Notes: generated from the letters alone by a model not told the origin. A stretch of DNA of 64,000 nucleotides from UBA7803 sp034522075 (GCA_034522075.1 JAXHLO010000011.1:1-64000); one strand, 5' to 3'; positions 16,902-27,134 are shown, numbered from the stretch's first letter. Numbers and translations: made by a program.

Positions 16902-18800
16902 ATGAGTCACTTGTCACGTTCAACCCTGCTGGCGATGTCTACCGTCATGCTGCTCGGCCTGGCCGGCTGCGAAGACGGCACCGACTTCGGCCCCGGTTCG
17001 CCGAACATTGACGTTAACATCAACAATCCACCGCCTGCCGGCGGCGGTGGCGGCGATGACGACGATGACGACGGCAACGGCGGCGGCGACACCACCGTGG
17101 GCGGCCAGCCGATCGGTGAGGGCCTGGTAGACAACCCCAATGACCCGATCCCCGATGGCGCGCTGCTCGGTAAGGTTGCCTCCAACGACGGCGCCAGCGC
17201 TACCGGCGACACGCCGGCACCAGATGCCGCTAATACCGATCCCTTCGCCCTGGCAGCGTTTTTCGAAGGCGCTGATGCCGATCCGCCTCTGAACAACGCC
17301 ACCAGCGTGCGCGGCCTGATCGACAGCACCGGCGTACCCATCGGCAGCCCGGCGGCTCTGACAGCGGGCTTCAGCGCGCCAGCCGCCTGGCCGCCGGCCT
17401 CGGCCAGCGACGCGATCAGCCTGCCGCTGCCCAGCTACATAACCAACACGACTTACATCGGTGCCCTCGAGCCCGGTGTGCCGCGCGATCAGCAGTGGAC
17501 GTCGGACTGGACCATTGCGGTCAACGGCAACAAGGCGGTCTGGCGCTTCCATGGCGGCGAACCGGGCACAGCCCTGGAAGGCAATACCTCGGCACCGAGC
17601 GCCGATGGCGACTGCCCGGCGGGAACCACCCTGGCCGGCAGTTTCTCCGATCTGGTCGGTAACCTGGCCAACGATGCGGCGGGGCTGTTCACCGGCGGTG
17701 CGGCCCAGGGCGACTACGACGTGTGTACGCTGGAAGCCCGTTACGACAGCGACGGCCAGGTGATCAACTTGACCAACGACAACGTCTATAACATCGCCGA
17801 CGGCTTCCCCGGCACCAAGATCGGTAACGGTGACCTCGACAGCGGCAACGACCCGGCCGCCGTGCCGGAGGTAACGCTCGCCATCGAGGCCGGCACCTTG
17901 ATCTACGGTGAGCCTCAGGAAGCGCTCATCGTCACGCGCGGTTCGCTGGCTGAGGTGGCCGGAACCCGCAATGCGCCGGTGGTGATGACCTCGCTGCGGC
18001 AACTCGAGCTGCGCTTCGACGGCGATCCGAACACCCTGGACGGCAGTCAGCAGGGAGAGTGGGCCGGCTTCGCGCTCATGGGCTTCGGTCAGGACAACCA
18101 GTGCGGCGCTACGTTCGTCGGCTGCAACGTCCTCGCCGAGGGCGGCATCGGCAACTTCGGCGGCAACGACGACGAGGACAGCTCCGGCAGCGTCAACTAT
18201 CTGGTGATCCGCCACGCCGGCAATGACCTGGACGGCCAGGGTAACGAGTTGAACGGTTTCACGCTGTTCGCCGTGGGCCGGGAAACGTCCCTGCAGAACG
18301 TGCAGGTCCACCGCGGCTTCGATGACGGCGTCGAGTTCTTCGGCGGCAGTGCCTTCATCAAGAATCTGCTGCTGACCGGCAACGGCGACGATAGCCTCGA
18401 CTATGACAGCGGCTGGACCGGCGGGGCGCAGAACGTGCTCATCATCCAGGAAGGCGGTCCGCGCAGCAACCACGGCATCGAAGCGGATTCCAAGTTCGCC
18501 CAGGAACCGATTACACTCGAGCTGCTGTCCAACCTGACCATCATCGGCCCGGCCCAGCGCGCGGCGTCGAATCCGGCGGAAGGCGACGAGGGCATCCGCT
18601 TCCGCGAAGGCAAGCGCTCGCAGGTGCACAACGCCATCATTACCGGCGAGTTCGAAGCCTGTCTGAACTTCGACGACGACGATACGTTCTTGCGGGCCGA
18701 CGAAGCCGGTGGTTCGGCGCCGGCCGATCCGGGACCGCATCTGGTGTTCCGCAACTCGATCATCGATTGCGTCGACGGGCCGAACTTCCTTCAGGAATAG
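16902..18800 (+). CDS. Large lipoprotein with beta-helix-like region, partner of the TonB receptor
   Basis: 632 residues. Lipobox 'LLGLAGC' puts the lipidated cysteine at 23, followed by a Pro/Gly linker and an Asp run (52-57). The middle and end contain repeated short strands, such as 'SVNYLVIRHAGNDLDG', 'TSLQNVQVHRGFDDGVEFFG' and 'NLLLTGNGDDSLDYDSGWTG', the rhythm of a right-handed beta-helix with Asp/Gly turns that may bind Ca2+. GGAGGAA lies just before the ATG. By analogy with receptor-lipoprotein pairs, it may display or capture ligand on the outer surface for the receptor; this is inferred from the operon only. Confidence 0.75.
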   Translation: MSHLSRSTLLAMSTVMLLGLAGCEDGTDFGPGSPNIDVNINNPPPAGGGGGDDDDDDGNGGGDTTVGGQPIGEGLVDNPNDPIPDGALLGKVASNDGASATGDTPAPDAANTDPFALAAFFEGADADPPLNNATSVRGLIDSTGVPIGSPAALTAGFSAPAAWPPASASDAISLPLPSYITNTTYIGALEPGVPRDQQWTSDWTIAVNGNKAVWRFHGGEPGTALEGNTSAPSADGDCPAGTTLAGSFSDLVGNLANDAAGLFTGGAAQGDYDVCTLEARYDSDGQVINLTNDNVYNIADGFPGTKIGNGDLDSGNDPAAVPEVTLAIEAGTLIYGEPQEALIVTRGSLAEVAGTRNAPVVMTSLRQLELRFDGDPNTLDGSQQGEWAGFALMGFGQDNQCGATFVGCNVLAEGGIGNFGGNDDEDSSGSVNYLVIRHAGNDLDGQGNELNGFTLFAVGRETSLQNVQVHRGFDDGVEFFGGSAFIKNLLLTGNGDDSLDYDSGWTGGAQNVLIIQEGGPRSNHGIEADSKFAQEPITLELLSNLTIIGPAQRAASNPAEGDEGIRFREGKRSQVHNAIITGEFEACLNFDDDDTFLRADEAGGSAPADPGPHLVFRNSIIDCVDGPNFLQE

Positions 18801-18828
18801 GCCCTGCGGGCTCGATCATCGGGCGACG

Positions 18829-18863
18829 ACGGGCGCCGTGCCGCTGGGTACGGCGCCCGTTTT
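18829..18863 (+). terminator. Rho-independent terminator of the TonB receptor operon
   Basis: ACGGGCGCCGT (18829-18839) and ACGGCGCCCGT (18850-18860) form a perfect 11-base stem with a 10-base loop, followed by TTT. It lies 29 bases after the lipoprotein stop. The rest of the 217-base gap before the thiolase gene shows no other clear element. Confidence 0.8.
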
Positions 18864-19017
18864 CGTTATGGCTCCGCCGTCCGGGTCGGTAGAACACAAC
18901 CGGCACAGACGGTAAGATGTGGCGCGGCCTGGGCCCTCGCGGGTGCTGCTACCGGGCGCCAGGAACAGCCACTGGTTGTTCGAAGCCATATTGATAATCC
19001 AGTAACTCGGGGGAATT

Positions 19018-20202
<1,185 letters not shown>

Positions 20203-20211
20203 CACGCCAGT

Positions 20212-20246
20212 GCCTGCGGGCTTGCCAGAACGGCCGGCCCGCGGGC
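20212..20246 (+). terminator. Hairpin after the thiolase gene
   Basis: GCCTGCGGGC (20212-20221) pairs with GCCCGCGGGC (20237-20246), ten positions with one G-U, beginning 10 bases after the thiolase stop. There is no T-run, so terminator activity is uncertain. The remaining ~200 bases up to the next gene contain no recognisable site except the Shine-Dalgarno described there. Confidence 0.4.
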
Positions 20247-20452
20247 ATCATCACGCTCCCGTAGGGTCGTCGTGACGCACGTAGTGGCGTAACAGATTGA
20301 TACTTACGGGAAATGGGCCTGAAACAGGCCGAGCTGACAATACCCCTCTTTCCAGGCCCAGTACCGGCGACGCTCTCGAAAAGCAGGCCGCTACTGGTGA
20401 CGGGCCCCGACGGACCGGATGGCCATAGGAGGACGAGACCATCGCAGCCGAC

Positions 20453-21004
20453 TTGAGAAGGCTGATCATGCTGACGTTGCTGGCAGTGCTCCTGCCGGGC
20501 GTGGCCAGTGCGGCCGATGGTTCCGCCGCGGGCAACCCCTATGGCGATCGTTCGGACAAAGAACTGACAGCCCTGGCGGCCAACTGGGACTCGCTGGACA
20601 AGCTGCAGCGCCGAGCCTTGCTCACGGAGATGAAGCTGCGCATGGCGCGTCGCGGCAGCAACGACGGCCAGGGAGTCATCCACATCCGCACCGAACGCCG
20701 CTACGGGCGCATTATCCGGCAGGCCGACGGCCGCGTGATCCGCATCGAAACCCAGGTCGTCCACGTCCGGCCGTTGGACAGCGAGAATCCTTCCGCACGG
20801 CAGAGCTTTGGCGTGGGCTTCGAGCGCCGGGTGGCCAGGCGCGAAGAGCCCCCCGCGGATGACGACGGGTCGTCCGTGAAAGAATCCGGCGAAGCCCGCG
20901 ACGGTTCCGGTGGCTGGTCCGGGGTTCTCGAGCCCCTGGAGGGCGGCGGATCGGCCCCGGATATCCAGGTGCCGCTGTACCGGGTATCAGATCCTGCGCC
21001 CTGA
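20453..21004 (+). CDS. Exported hypothetical protein upstream of the two-component system
   Basis: About 183 residues with a signal peptide ('LLAVLLPGVASAADG'). A helical segment 'SDKELTALAANWDSLDKLQRRALLTEMKLRMARRG' recalls periplasmic proteins of the DUF3106 type, followed by a basic strand-like part ('IHIRTERRYGRIIRQADGRV') and a disordered acidic tail. Start choice is uncertain: TTG 20453 or ATG 20468 are canonical, but an ideal AGGAGG (20427-20432) stands 8 bases before an in-frame ATC at 20441. The stop is 25 bases before the response regulator, so it probably belongs to that operon, perhaps as an envelope input or target. Confidence 0.65.
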   Translation: MRRLIMLTLLAVLLPGVASAADGSAAGNPYGDRSDKELTALAANWDSLDKLQRRALLTEMKLRMARRGSNDGQGVIHIRTERRYGRIIRQADGRVIRIETQVVHVRPLDSENPSARQSFGVGFERRVARREEPPADDDGSSVKESGEARDGSGGWSGVLEPLEGGGSAPDIQVPLYRVSDPAP

Positions 21005-21029
21005 AAGTCCCCACCCTGACGGCGAAAAT

Positions 21030-21743
21030 ATGGACGGTGATTCAGCGAAGCTGCTGGTCGTTGACGACGACCCCGAGATTCTCGAGCTGATCCAGGCGTA
21101 CCTGTCCAAGCAGGGATTCTCGGTGGCCTGCGTCACCGATGGCGAGGCCATGACCGAGCATCTCGAGCGCGAATCGGCGGATCTGATCATCCTCGATCTG
21201 ATGCTGCCGGGAGAGCATGGTCTGTCACTGGCTAAGCGGCTCAAGCAGGCCGGAGACATTCCCATCATCATCGTGTCGGCACAGGGCGACGACGTGGATC
21301 GCATCGTCGGACTGGAGGTCGGTGCTGATGATTACATCGGCAAACCGTTCAATCCCCGCGAATTGCTGGCCCGGGTCCGGGCCGTGCTGCGACGATCGAG
21401 GCGTTACGGCGGGGCGCTGGACAGCGGTGAGGACATGGTCACGTTCGGCCCGTTCGTGCTCGATCTGGAATCCCATCAGCTCCTGCGTGATGGCGAGCAG
21501 TTGCCTCTGACCTCTGGTGAGTTTGACCTGCTGGCCATTCTCGCCGAGCATCCCAACAAGGTGCTGCACCGCGACCGTATACTCGACCTGTTGACCGGCG
21601 CGGAACGTTCACCCTTCGACCGCAGCATTGATGTACGGGTTACCAGACTGCGCAGCAAGATCGAGCCGGATGCATCCAACCCTGTCTACATCAAGACCAT
21701 CTGGGGCAAGGGATACATGTTCTGCCCGGACGGCAATGGCTGA
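21030..21743 (+). CDS. OmpR-family response regulator
   Basis: 237 residues: receiver domain with acidic pocket D12-D14, phospho-acceptor D56 in 'LIILDLMLPGEHG' and the conserved Lys of 'YIGKPFNPRELLARV', then a winged-helix DNA-binding domain ending 'YIKTIWGKGYMFCPDG'. 'LTSGEFDLLAILAEHP' is typical of OmpR proteins. The stop overlaps the histidine-kinase start by 8 bases (ATGGCTGA), indicating coupled synthesis of the pair. The target genes are unknown. Confidence 0.9.
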   Translation: MDGDSAKLLVVDDDPEILELIQAYLSKQGFSVACVTDGEAMTEHLERESADLIILDLMLPGEHGLSLAKRLKQAGDIPIIIVSAQGDDVDRIVGLEVGADDYIGKPFNPRELLARVRAVLRRSRRYGGALDSGEDMVTFGPFVLDLESHQLLRDGEQLPLTSGEFDLLAILAEHPNKVLHRDRILDLLTGAERSPFDRSIDVRVTRLRSKIEPDASNPVYIKTIWGKGYMFCPDGNG

Positions 21744-23032
21744 TGCCGAGCCGGCGAGGCGCCGGTCGAGTGACGGTTCCCTGTCTCTGCTGGTTCGCAC
21801 CAATCTGATCCTGGCGGTCAGCGCGCTGCTGATCGTAATCATCGCCGTACTCGCCCTGAATACGTTCGTCATCGAACCCATCGCCGAACGATCCGCCGAT
21901 GACGAAGCCGCGCTGCTGGTACTGTCTGCGCAGACCTGGGTGGAATTGCCGCCGGAGGCACGGCCCTACTTTCGAGCTCGAACTGGCCCAGAGCCACGAT
22001 CTGATCATCTCCGGCGAGCAGCAGACCCTGGAGCCGGCAGATCTCGATCAGCCCTATCTGTCGTTGCTGCAGGAAAAGCTCAGCGAGCGCCTGGGCATCG
22101 ACGTGCTGCTGGAGGAGGGTAGTCAACTGGTCTGGGCCAGTGTGCCCATGGGCGGATTCGACCTGCAGATCGGTTTCTCGCCGACGCGCCGGGACATTCA
22201 ACCGCTGTACGTCGGCATCATCATCGTCGTGCTCGGCGCCCTGGTGGTGTTCCTGACATCGCTGATCATCGTGCAGCGGATCACCCGGCCGCTGGTGCTG
22301 GCCGCCGACCGCGCCGAGACATTCCGCGGCGGCGAGAACTTCGAGCCCCTGCCGGAGCGGGGGCCCAAGGAACTGGTCTCGCTGGCGAGCAACTTCAATA
22401 CCATGGCACGGGAGATCTCCACCCTGCTGTCCAACCGGACCACCCTGCTGGCAGGTATCTCCCATGACCTGCGGACCCCGCTGACCCGCATGCGGCTGGC
22501 CCTGGAACTGCTGCCGGATGATGTGGACCCCGAGCTGGTGAAGCGCTTCGAACGCAACCTCGAAGCCATGGATGCGCTGATCGGCGATGCCCTGCGGTTT
22601 GCCCGCGGTGCTGCGGAGAGCGCGCAGGAGATCGATCTGGCGGGTTTCCTGGAAGACATTCTGGCCAGCTTCGATCCACCGGTGCCCCTGACGGTGGAAG
22701 GCCCGCAAGCGCAACGTGTGGAACTGGCGCCCGGAGCACTGCAGCGCATCCTGGTGAATCTGATCAACAACGGTCTGCAGCACGGCGACGACGTTCGCGT
22801 GGTGCTGCGTGGCCGGGAGATTCACGTTCTGGATTCCGGCCCCGGCATTCCGGAAGGTGCCCGGCAGGAAGTTTTTCAGCCGTTCTTCCGCCTCGATCAC
22901 TCGCGCAACGTCAGCACCGGCGGCAGCGGCCTCGGCCTGGCCATCGTGCAGCAACTGTGTCAGGCCCAGGGCTGGCGCGTGCGCATTCAGGAGGCGCCGG
23001 GCGGCGGCGCGGATGTGGTGATCACCTTGTGA
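21736..23032 (+). CDS. EnvZ-like sensor histidine kinase (one-base frameshift at about 21973)
   Basis: Two-transmembrane sensor kinase. TM1 is 'LILAVSALLIVIIAVLALNT'. The periplasmic part continues after a frame change at 21973, where removing one C turns 'PYF/RART' into 'PYFELELAQSHDLI'. Then TM2, a HAMP domain, the H-box 'ISHDLRTPLTRMRLALELL', the N-box 'ILVNLINNGLQHG' and 'DSGPGIPEG' plus 'GGSGLGLAIVQQL' for ATP binding. With the OmpR-like partner this is an EnvZ/OmpR-type system sensing an envelope cue. The single insertion in otherwise conserved sequence is probably an error. Confidence 0.85.
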
Positions 23033-23080
23033 GGATGGCCGCCCCGGCAAACCCGGCGGAGAAACAAAATGTCACAAATC

Positions 23081-23155
23081 CCATGCCGCTGGAAATCGCA
23101 TGGAAACAGCTGATGGGCATAGTAAGCATTGAGGACGCAGCGTAAGTGCTGTTTC
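23081..23155 (+). ncRNA. Structured 3' region or candidate small RNA after the kinase gene
   Basis: Two adjacent stem-loops: CCATGC/GCATGG (23081-23086 with 23098-23103) with GGA in the loop, and GAAACAGC/GCTGTTTC (23103-23110 with 23148-23155) enclosing 37 bases that contain GAGGA. A strong terminator follows at 23214-23250. There is no credible ORF in this 240-base gap. It may be the 3' UTR of the two-component operon or a processed or independent small RNA. No known RNA family was recognised and no promoter is obvious. Confidence 0.3.
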
Positions 23156-23213
23156 TCATGAAGCTATCTCTATCCCCTTATGACCAGGATCTAATGATCC
23201 CCCGGTCAACTCA

Positions 23214-23250
23214 GCCGCCGGATTCCTCTCCAGTCCGGCGGCATTTTTTT
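23214..23250 (+). terminator. Strong Rho-independent terminator
   Basis: GCCGCCGGA (23214-23222) and TCCGGCGGC (23234-23242) form a perfect 9-base stem with an 11-base loop, followed by ATTTTTTT. It ends rightward transcription from the two-component operon, or from an RNA in the gap, 22 bases before the convergent mechanosensitive-channel gene. Confidence 0.88.
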
Positions 23251-23272
23251 GCCTGGAAATTGCGAGCCGGGC

Positions 23273-24112
23273 TCAGCCCTGCGCCTGCGTCACGTGCACG
23301 TCGCGCTGCGGGAACGGTATCGTGATACCGGCTTCATCGAAGGCGATTTTCACCTGTTCCGTCAGATCGAACTTGATGCCCCAGTAGTCGGCGGCATTGG
23401 CCCAGACCCGCACGGTGATATCCACCGAACTGTCGCCCAGGTTGCTGACGACGATCTGCGGCGCCGGATCATCGAGGGTGCGTTCGTCGGCGTCGATCTG
23501 CGCCTGAATGACCTCACGCGCCCGCTTGATGTCGTCGCCGTAGCCGATGCCGAACACGAAGTCCACGCGCCGGGTCGCTTCCGTCGAGTAATTGGTGATC
23601 ACACCGTTGGAGATGGCGCCGTTGGGCACGATGATGCGCTTGTTGTCGGGGGTGGTCAGTACTGTATGCAGGATCTGAATCTCCTTGACCGTGCCGCCGA
23701 CACTCTGGGCCTCGATGTAGTCGCCTACCCGGTATGGCCGGAACATGAGCACCAGCACTCCGCCGGCAAAGTTGGCCAAACTGCCCTGCATGGCCAGGCC
23801 GATGGCCAGGCCCGCCGCAGCGATAACGGCAATGAAGGAGGTTGTCTGGATGCCTACCATGCCGGCGGCTGATATGACCACCAGAACCTTCAGGACGATG
23901 GATACCAGGTTCTCGAGAAAGGTGGCCAGGGTCGGTTCCGTCTTGGTGCGTTCGAAACCCTTGGCCATGACGCGGACCAGGCGGTTGACGATCCACAGGC
24001 CGACGATCAGAACAATGACGGCCAGTAACAGGCTTGGCAGATAGCCGATGACCATTTCGATGGCCACGTCGGCGTATCTCGACATGTCTTCGGTGGAGAC
24101 GATCTCTTCCAT
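23273..24112 (-). CDS. Small-conductance mechanosensitive channel (MscS family)
   Basis: 279 residues from ATG 24112: three N-terminal membrane helices, the pore-lining helix 'GLAIGLAMQGSLANFAGGV' with the Gly/Ala packing typical of MscS TM3, then 'RPYRVGDYIE' and the cytoplasmic beta and alpha/beta domains ('ILHTVLTTPDNKRIIVPNG'). It opens under membrane tension to release solutes on hypo-osmotic shock. Length is close to E. coli MscS (286). The open frame extends upstream of 24112 but that part is Arg/Ser-rich and non-conserved. Confidence 0.92.
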   Translation of the reverse strand: MEEIVSTEDMSRYADVAIEMVIGYLPSLLLAVIVLIVGLWIVNRLVRVMAKGFERTKTEPTLATFLENLVSIVLKVLVVISAAGMVGIQTTSFIAVIAAAGLAIGLAMQGSLANFAGGVLVLMFRPYRVGDYIEAQSVGGTVKEIQILHTVLTTPDNKRIIVPNGAISNGVITNYSTEATRRVDFVFGIGYGDDIKRAREVIQAQIDADERTLDDPAPQIVVSNLGDSSVDITVRVWANAADYWGIKFDLTEQVKIAFDEAGITIPFPQRDVHVTQAQG

Positions 24113-24316
24113 GACGGGTTCCCTAAGCCGGCTGACGCCGGAGCGATTGCTGTTGTGTTGTTCTTTGCGGCGCCCCGATAGCGGAATCGGCGCCGTCGGG
24201 GATAGTACCGGTAAGCAAACGGGAAGGCACACAGTTGTACCATGCACGGCCTTGGCCTAGGCTGGCGCCGTGGCGCAGGCCGGAGCGTCATGAGTCGCAA
24301 TTGCCGAGGATAAGCC

Positions 24317-24985
24317 ATGGAATCTAGCCGTCGTCCGGTTGCCCGGGCCATGCCATCCGTTGCCGGTCTGATGTTCGTGCTGCTGCTGGGGGGAGGCTGT
24401 GAATCAGCCTATTACGGCGCCATGGAGCAAGTTGGTGTGCACAAACGCGACATTCTGGTGGACCGGGTGGAGGCCGCCGCGGACAGTCAGCAGGCTGCCA
24501 AGGAAGAGTTCGAGAACGCGTTCGAGCAGTTCGCCAGTGTGGTCAGCGTATCGCCTTCGCGCCTGCGGACCACCTACAACCGGCTCAATGACGCCTTCGA
24601 AGATGCCGAAGGGCGGGCCGCTCAGGTGGCGGAGCGCATAGACGCCGTGGCATCCGTCTCCGGCGCTCTGTTCGACGAGTGGCGCGAGGAAATCGAGCTC
24701 ATCGGCGATCAGCGGCTCAAGGCGTCGAGTCGCGAGCAATTGCAGCGTTCGAAGCAGCGCTACGACAGCCTGATGACGGCCATGCGGCGGGCCGAATCGC
24801 GCATGGAGCCGGTTCTCGGTACCTTCCGTGACTATGTTCTCTATCTGAAACACAATCTCAATGCTCAGGCCATTGCCTCTCTGGAAGGCGAGCTGGACGG
24901 TGTTCAGTCGGACGTTTCGACGCTGGTTCGTGACATGGAGGCGTCGATCGGCGAGGCTCGGGCGTTCATTCAGAGCATGCAGTAA
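24317..24985 (+). CDS. DUF2959 family lipoprotein
   Basis: 222 residues. The signal ends 'LLLGGGC', giving a lipidated cysteine, and the mature start 'ESAYYGAMEQVGVHKRDILV' is the hallmark of DUF2959 proteins. The rest is predicted helical and rich in Glu/Arg heptads, a likely coiled coil. The function of the family is unknown. GAGG precedes the ATG; a second in-frame ATG (MPSVAGLMF) would also give a usable signal peptide. It is followed 35 bases later by the AsmA-like gene. Confidence 0.85.
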   Translation: MESSRRPVARAMPSVAGLMFVLLLGGGCESAYYGAMEQVGVHKRDILVDRVEAAADSQQAAKEEFENAFEQFASVVSVSPSRLRTTYNRLNDAFEDAEGRAAQVAERIDAVASVSGALFDEWREEIELIGDQRLKASSREQLQRSKQRYDSLMTAMRRAESRMEPVLGTFRDYVLYLKHNLNAQAIASLEGELDGVQSDVSTLVRDMEASIGEARAFIQSMQ

Positions 24986-25020
24986 GGTCCGGCGGACCAG
25001 GCTGCCCAACGGAGGTTCTC

Positions 25021-25788
25021 GTGAAAGCATTGTTGTGGATTGTCGCCCTGGTGGTGCTGCTCATCGCCGGCATCGGGGTGTACGTGGTGATGAACTCCGG
25101 CTCGTTGCTGGAGCAGGCGATGGAAACCTACGGCACCCGCTATCTGGACGCCCCGGTGGAGGTCGATAGCGTCACGGTGTCGCTCAGCGATCGTTCTGCC
25201 GGCATCAGCGGTCTGTCCATCGGCAACCCGTCGGGCTTTGCCGGCAGCGACGCTTTTCGCCTGAGCGACATCAGCGTGACCCTGGATACGTCGCAGATGT
25301 CCAGCGAGCTGATCGTGCTCAAAGACGTGACGGTGGACGGGGCGCAGGTTGCTGCGGTGGCGCAGGGTCAGAAGACCAACCTCAAGCAGCTCATGGACAA
25401 TCTGAACCGCAACATCGGTGCCGCTGAGCAGGCCGAGGAGACCGGCGTGCAATCGGAGGTGAAGCTCATCATCGATCGCTTCAGCTTCACCAACGCCCGC
25501 GCGTCCATCGACTCGGATGTGCTCGGTGCGGCGGAGGTGACCATTCCCGACATCCGCCTCTCGGACATCGGCCGACAGTCCAACGGCGCGACCGTAGGTC
25601 AGGCGCTCAAGCAGATCCTGGAACCCATCTACCGGGCCGTGACCCGGGAAATGGTCAAACAGGGCGTTGATCTCGAGGGCGCACGGGAAGACCTGGAGCG
25701 CAATGTCCGGGAAAAGGCCCGGGAAAAGCTCGGCAGCGGGCTCGACCGGCTGACCGATCGGCTGCGGCCCCAGGAAAATGAGCAGTGA
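25021..25788 (+). CDS. AsmA-like inner-membrane-anchored protein
   Basis: 255 residues from GTG 25021, preceded by GGAGG. One N-terminal membrane helix ('LLWIVALVVLLIAGIGVYVV') leads into strands such as 'GTRYLDAPVEVDSVTVSLSD' and 'ISGLSIGNPSGFAGSDAF', the style of AsmA/DUF748 proteins that face the periplasm. Larger AsmA-like proteins carry phospholipids across the periplasm; this short version may be an accessory. The C-terminal 60 residues are a charged helix. The stop overlaps the enoyl-CoA hydratase start (GTGA). Confidence 0.6.
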   Translation: MKALLWIVALVVLLIAGIGVYVVMNSGSLLEQAMETYGTRYLDAPVEVDSVTVSLSDRSAGISGLSIGNPSGFAGSDAFRLSDISVTLDTSQMSSELIVLKDVTVDGAQVAAVAQGQKTNLKQLMDNLNRNIGAAEQAEETGVQSEVKLIIDRFSFTNARASIDSDVLGAAEVTIPDIRLSDIGRQSNGATVGQALKQILEPIYRAVTREMVKQGVDLEGAREDLERNVREKAREKLGSGLDRLTDRLRPQENEQ

Positions 25789-26564
25789 GTGACTACGGCA
25801 ACATCTGCTATGAGGTCAGCGGGCCCATGGCCCTGCTGACCATTGACCGCGCGGACCGGCACAACGCCATCTCGCTGGCCACCCTGGACGAGCTGCAGGA
25901 CGCCGTACGCCGGGCGGCCGCCGACGCTGAGGTGCGGGTCATTGCCATCACCGGCGCCGGCGAGCGGGCTTTTGCATCCGGTTCGGATCTCTCCGAGGTT
26001 CTGCACCGCGATCTGCACAAGGCCCTGGAACCCATCGTCCAGGGTCTGGCCGAGCAACTCGAGCGAACGCCCAAACCGACCATCGCCGCCATCAACGGCA
26101 TCTGTATGGGCGGCGGCCTGGAAGTGGCGCTCGGCTGCGATCTGCGCATCGCCAGCCCTAATGCGCGCTTCGCCACACCGGAAGGCAAGCTCGGCATCAT
26201 ACCGGGCGGCGGTGCTACGGCCCGGCTGCCGCGCATCGTCGGCCGCGGCTGGGGGATGGAGATGCTGCTCATGGGCGAGCCCATCGACGCCGAGCGGGCT
26301 TTGCAGATCGGTCTGATCACCCGCCTGGTGCCGGCGGAAGAGCTGCTCGCCGAGGCCGGCCGCATGGCCGACCATCTGGCGGGCTTTGCCCCGTTCGTGC
26401 CGCGCACCATGAAGGCCATGGTGCACGCCGGTATGGAATCGAGCCTGGTGGGCGCTCTCATGCTGGAAAAATATGCTCAGGGGGCATTGGTGCAGACCGA
26501 AGACAAGGTGGAAGGCATTTCGGCCTTCCTCGAGAAGCGGCCGCCGGATTTCAAGGGCCGCTAG
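25785..26564 (+). CDS. Enoyl-CoA hydratase/isomerase (crotonase family)
   Basis: 259 residues starting at a GTG that overlaps the previous stop. Both catalytic glutamates of classical hydratases are present: 'CMGGGLEVALGCDLRIA' and 'ATPEGKLGIIPGGG'. The oxyanion-hole segments 'FASGSDLSE' and 'GICMGGG' are intact. It probably hydrates 2-enoyl-CoA to 3-hydroxyacyl-CoA. The coupling to an AsmA-like gene is unusual; the two MaoC genes immediately downstream fit an acyl-CoA pathway. Confidence 0.85.
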   Translation: MSDYGNICYEVSGPMALLTIDRADRHNAISLATLDELQDAVRRAAADAEVRVIAITGAGERAFASGSDLSEVLHRDLHKALEPIVQGLAEQLERTPKPTIAAINGICMGGGLEVALGCDLRIASPNARFATPEGKLGIIPGGGATARLPRIVGRGWGMEMLLMGEPIDAERALQIGLITRLVPAEELLAEAGRMADHLAGFAPFVPRTMKAMVHAGMESSLVGALMLEKYAQGALVQTEDKVEGISAFLEKRPPDFKGR

Positions 26565-26620
26565 TTAGTCTTTTGCGCCGCCCTTATACTGGACCTTCCA
26601 ATTTTCCAAAGGGGGAAGCC

Positions 26621-27118
26621 ATGGCTGTAGAGAAATTTCCCATCGAGGCCAGCCACATCATGATGTTCGCCAGGTCCGTGGGTGACGACAATCCTATCTA
26701 TTACGACGAAGCGCACGCCAAGTCGACGGAACCGGGTACGATCATCGCGCCGCCCACGTTTGCCCAGGCCAGCGCCCAGTTCGATCCGGATTATCCGCTG
26801 CGCCCGAAGGTCGGCCAGCCGTGGTTCGGCTCCGGCAAAGAGCCCAGCGGCATCAAGCGGGAATCCGGCGGCGGTGGCGGCGGCGGTGGCGGCGGCCTCC
26901 ATGCCGAGCAGCACTTCGAGTATCACCGGCACCTGAAACCGGGTGATGTCCTCACGGCCACCACCAAGCCAGGCGAAACCTGGGAAAAAGAGAGCAAGCG
27001 TGCCGGCAAGCTGATCTTTTCCGAATCCGTCACCGAGTACCGGGACCAGGACGGCGAGCTGGTCATCACGGCCCGGGGCGTGGGTGTTCGCACCGAGCGC
27101 CCGGTGGATTCCAAGTAG
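26621..27118 (+). CDS. MaoC-like dehydratase, non-catalytic-type partner (HadA-like) with a Gly10 run
   Basis: 165 residues, hot-dog fold of the FAS1-like/MaoC N-terminal type: 'ARSVGDDNPIYYDEAHA', 'APPTFAQASAQFDPDYPL' and 'FEYHRHLKPGDVL'. It lacks the catalytic 'D-x4-H' pair found in the next gene, so the two probably form a heterodimer as in HadAB. A run of ten glycines ('RESGGGGG...LHAEQ') sits in a loop before the central strand, encoded by GGC/GGT repeats. GGGGGAAG lies before the ATG. The next gene starts 16 bases downstream. Confidence 0.8.
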   Translation: MAVEKFPIEASHIMMFARSVGDDNPIYYDEAHAKSTEPGTIIAPPTFAQASAQFDPDYPLRPKVGQPWFGSGKEPSGIKRESGGGGGGGGGGLHAEQHFEYHRHLKPGDVLTATTKPGETWEKESKRAGKLIFSESVTEYRDQDGELVITARGVGVRTERPVDSK

Positions 27119-27134
27119 GCGGAGGGGAAAGACA

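Noticed and set aside
23103..23250. A known riboswitch or CsrB/RsmZ-type RNA
   Set aside because: Structure and GGA loops are suggestive but too few motifs match any family I can recall; kept only as an unnamed candidate.
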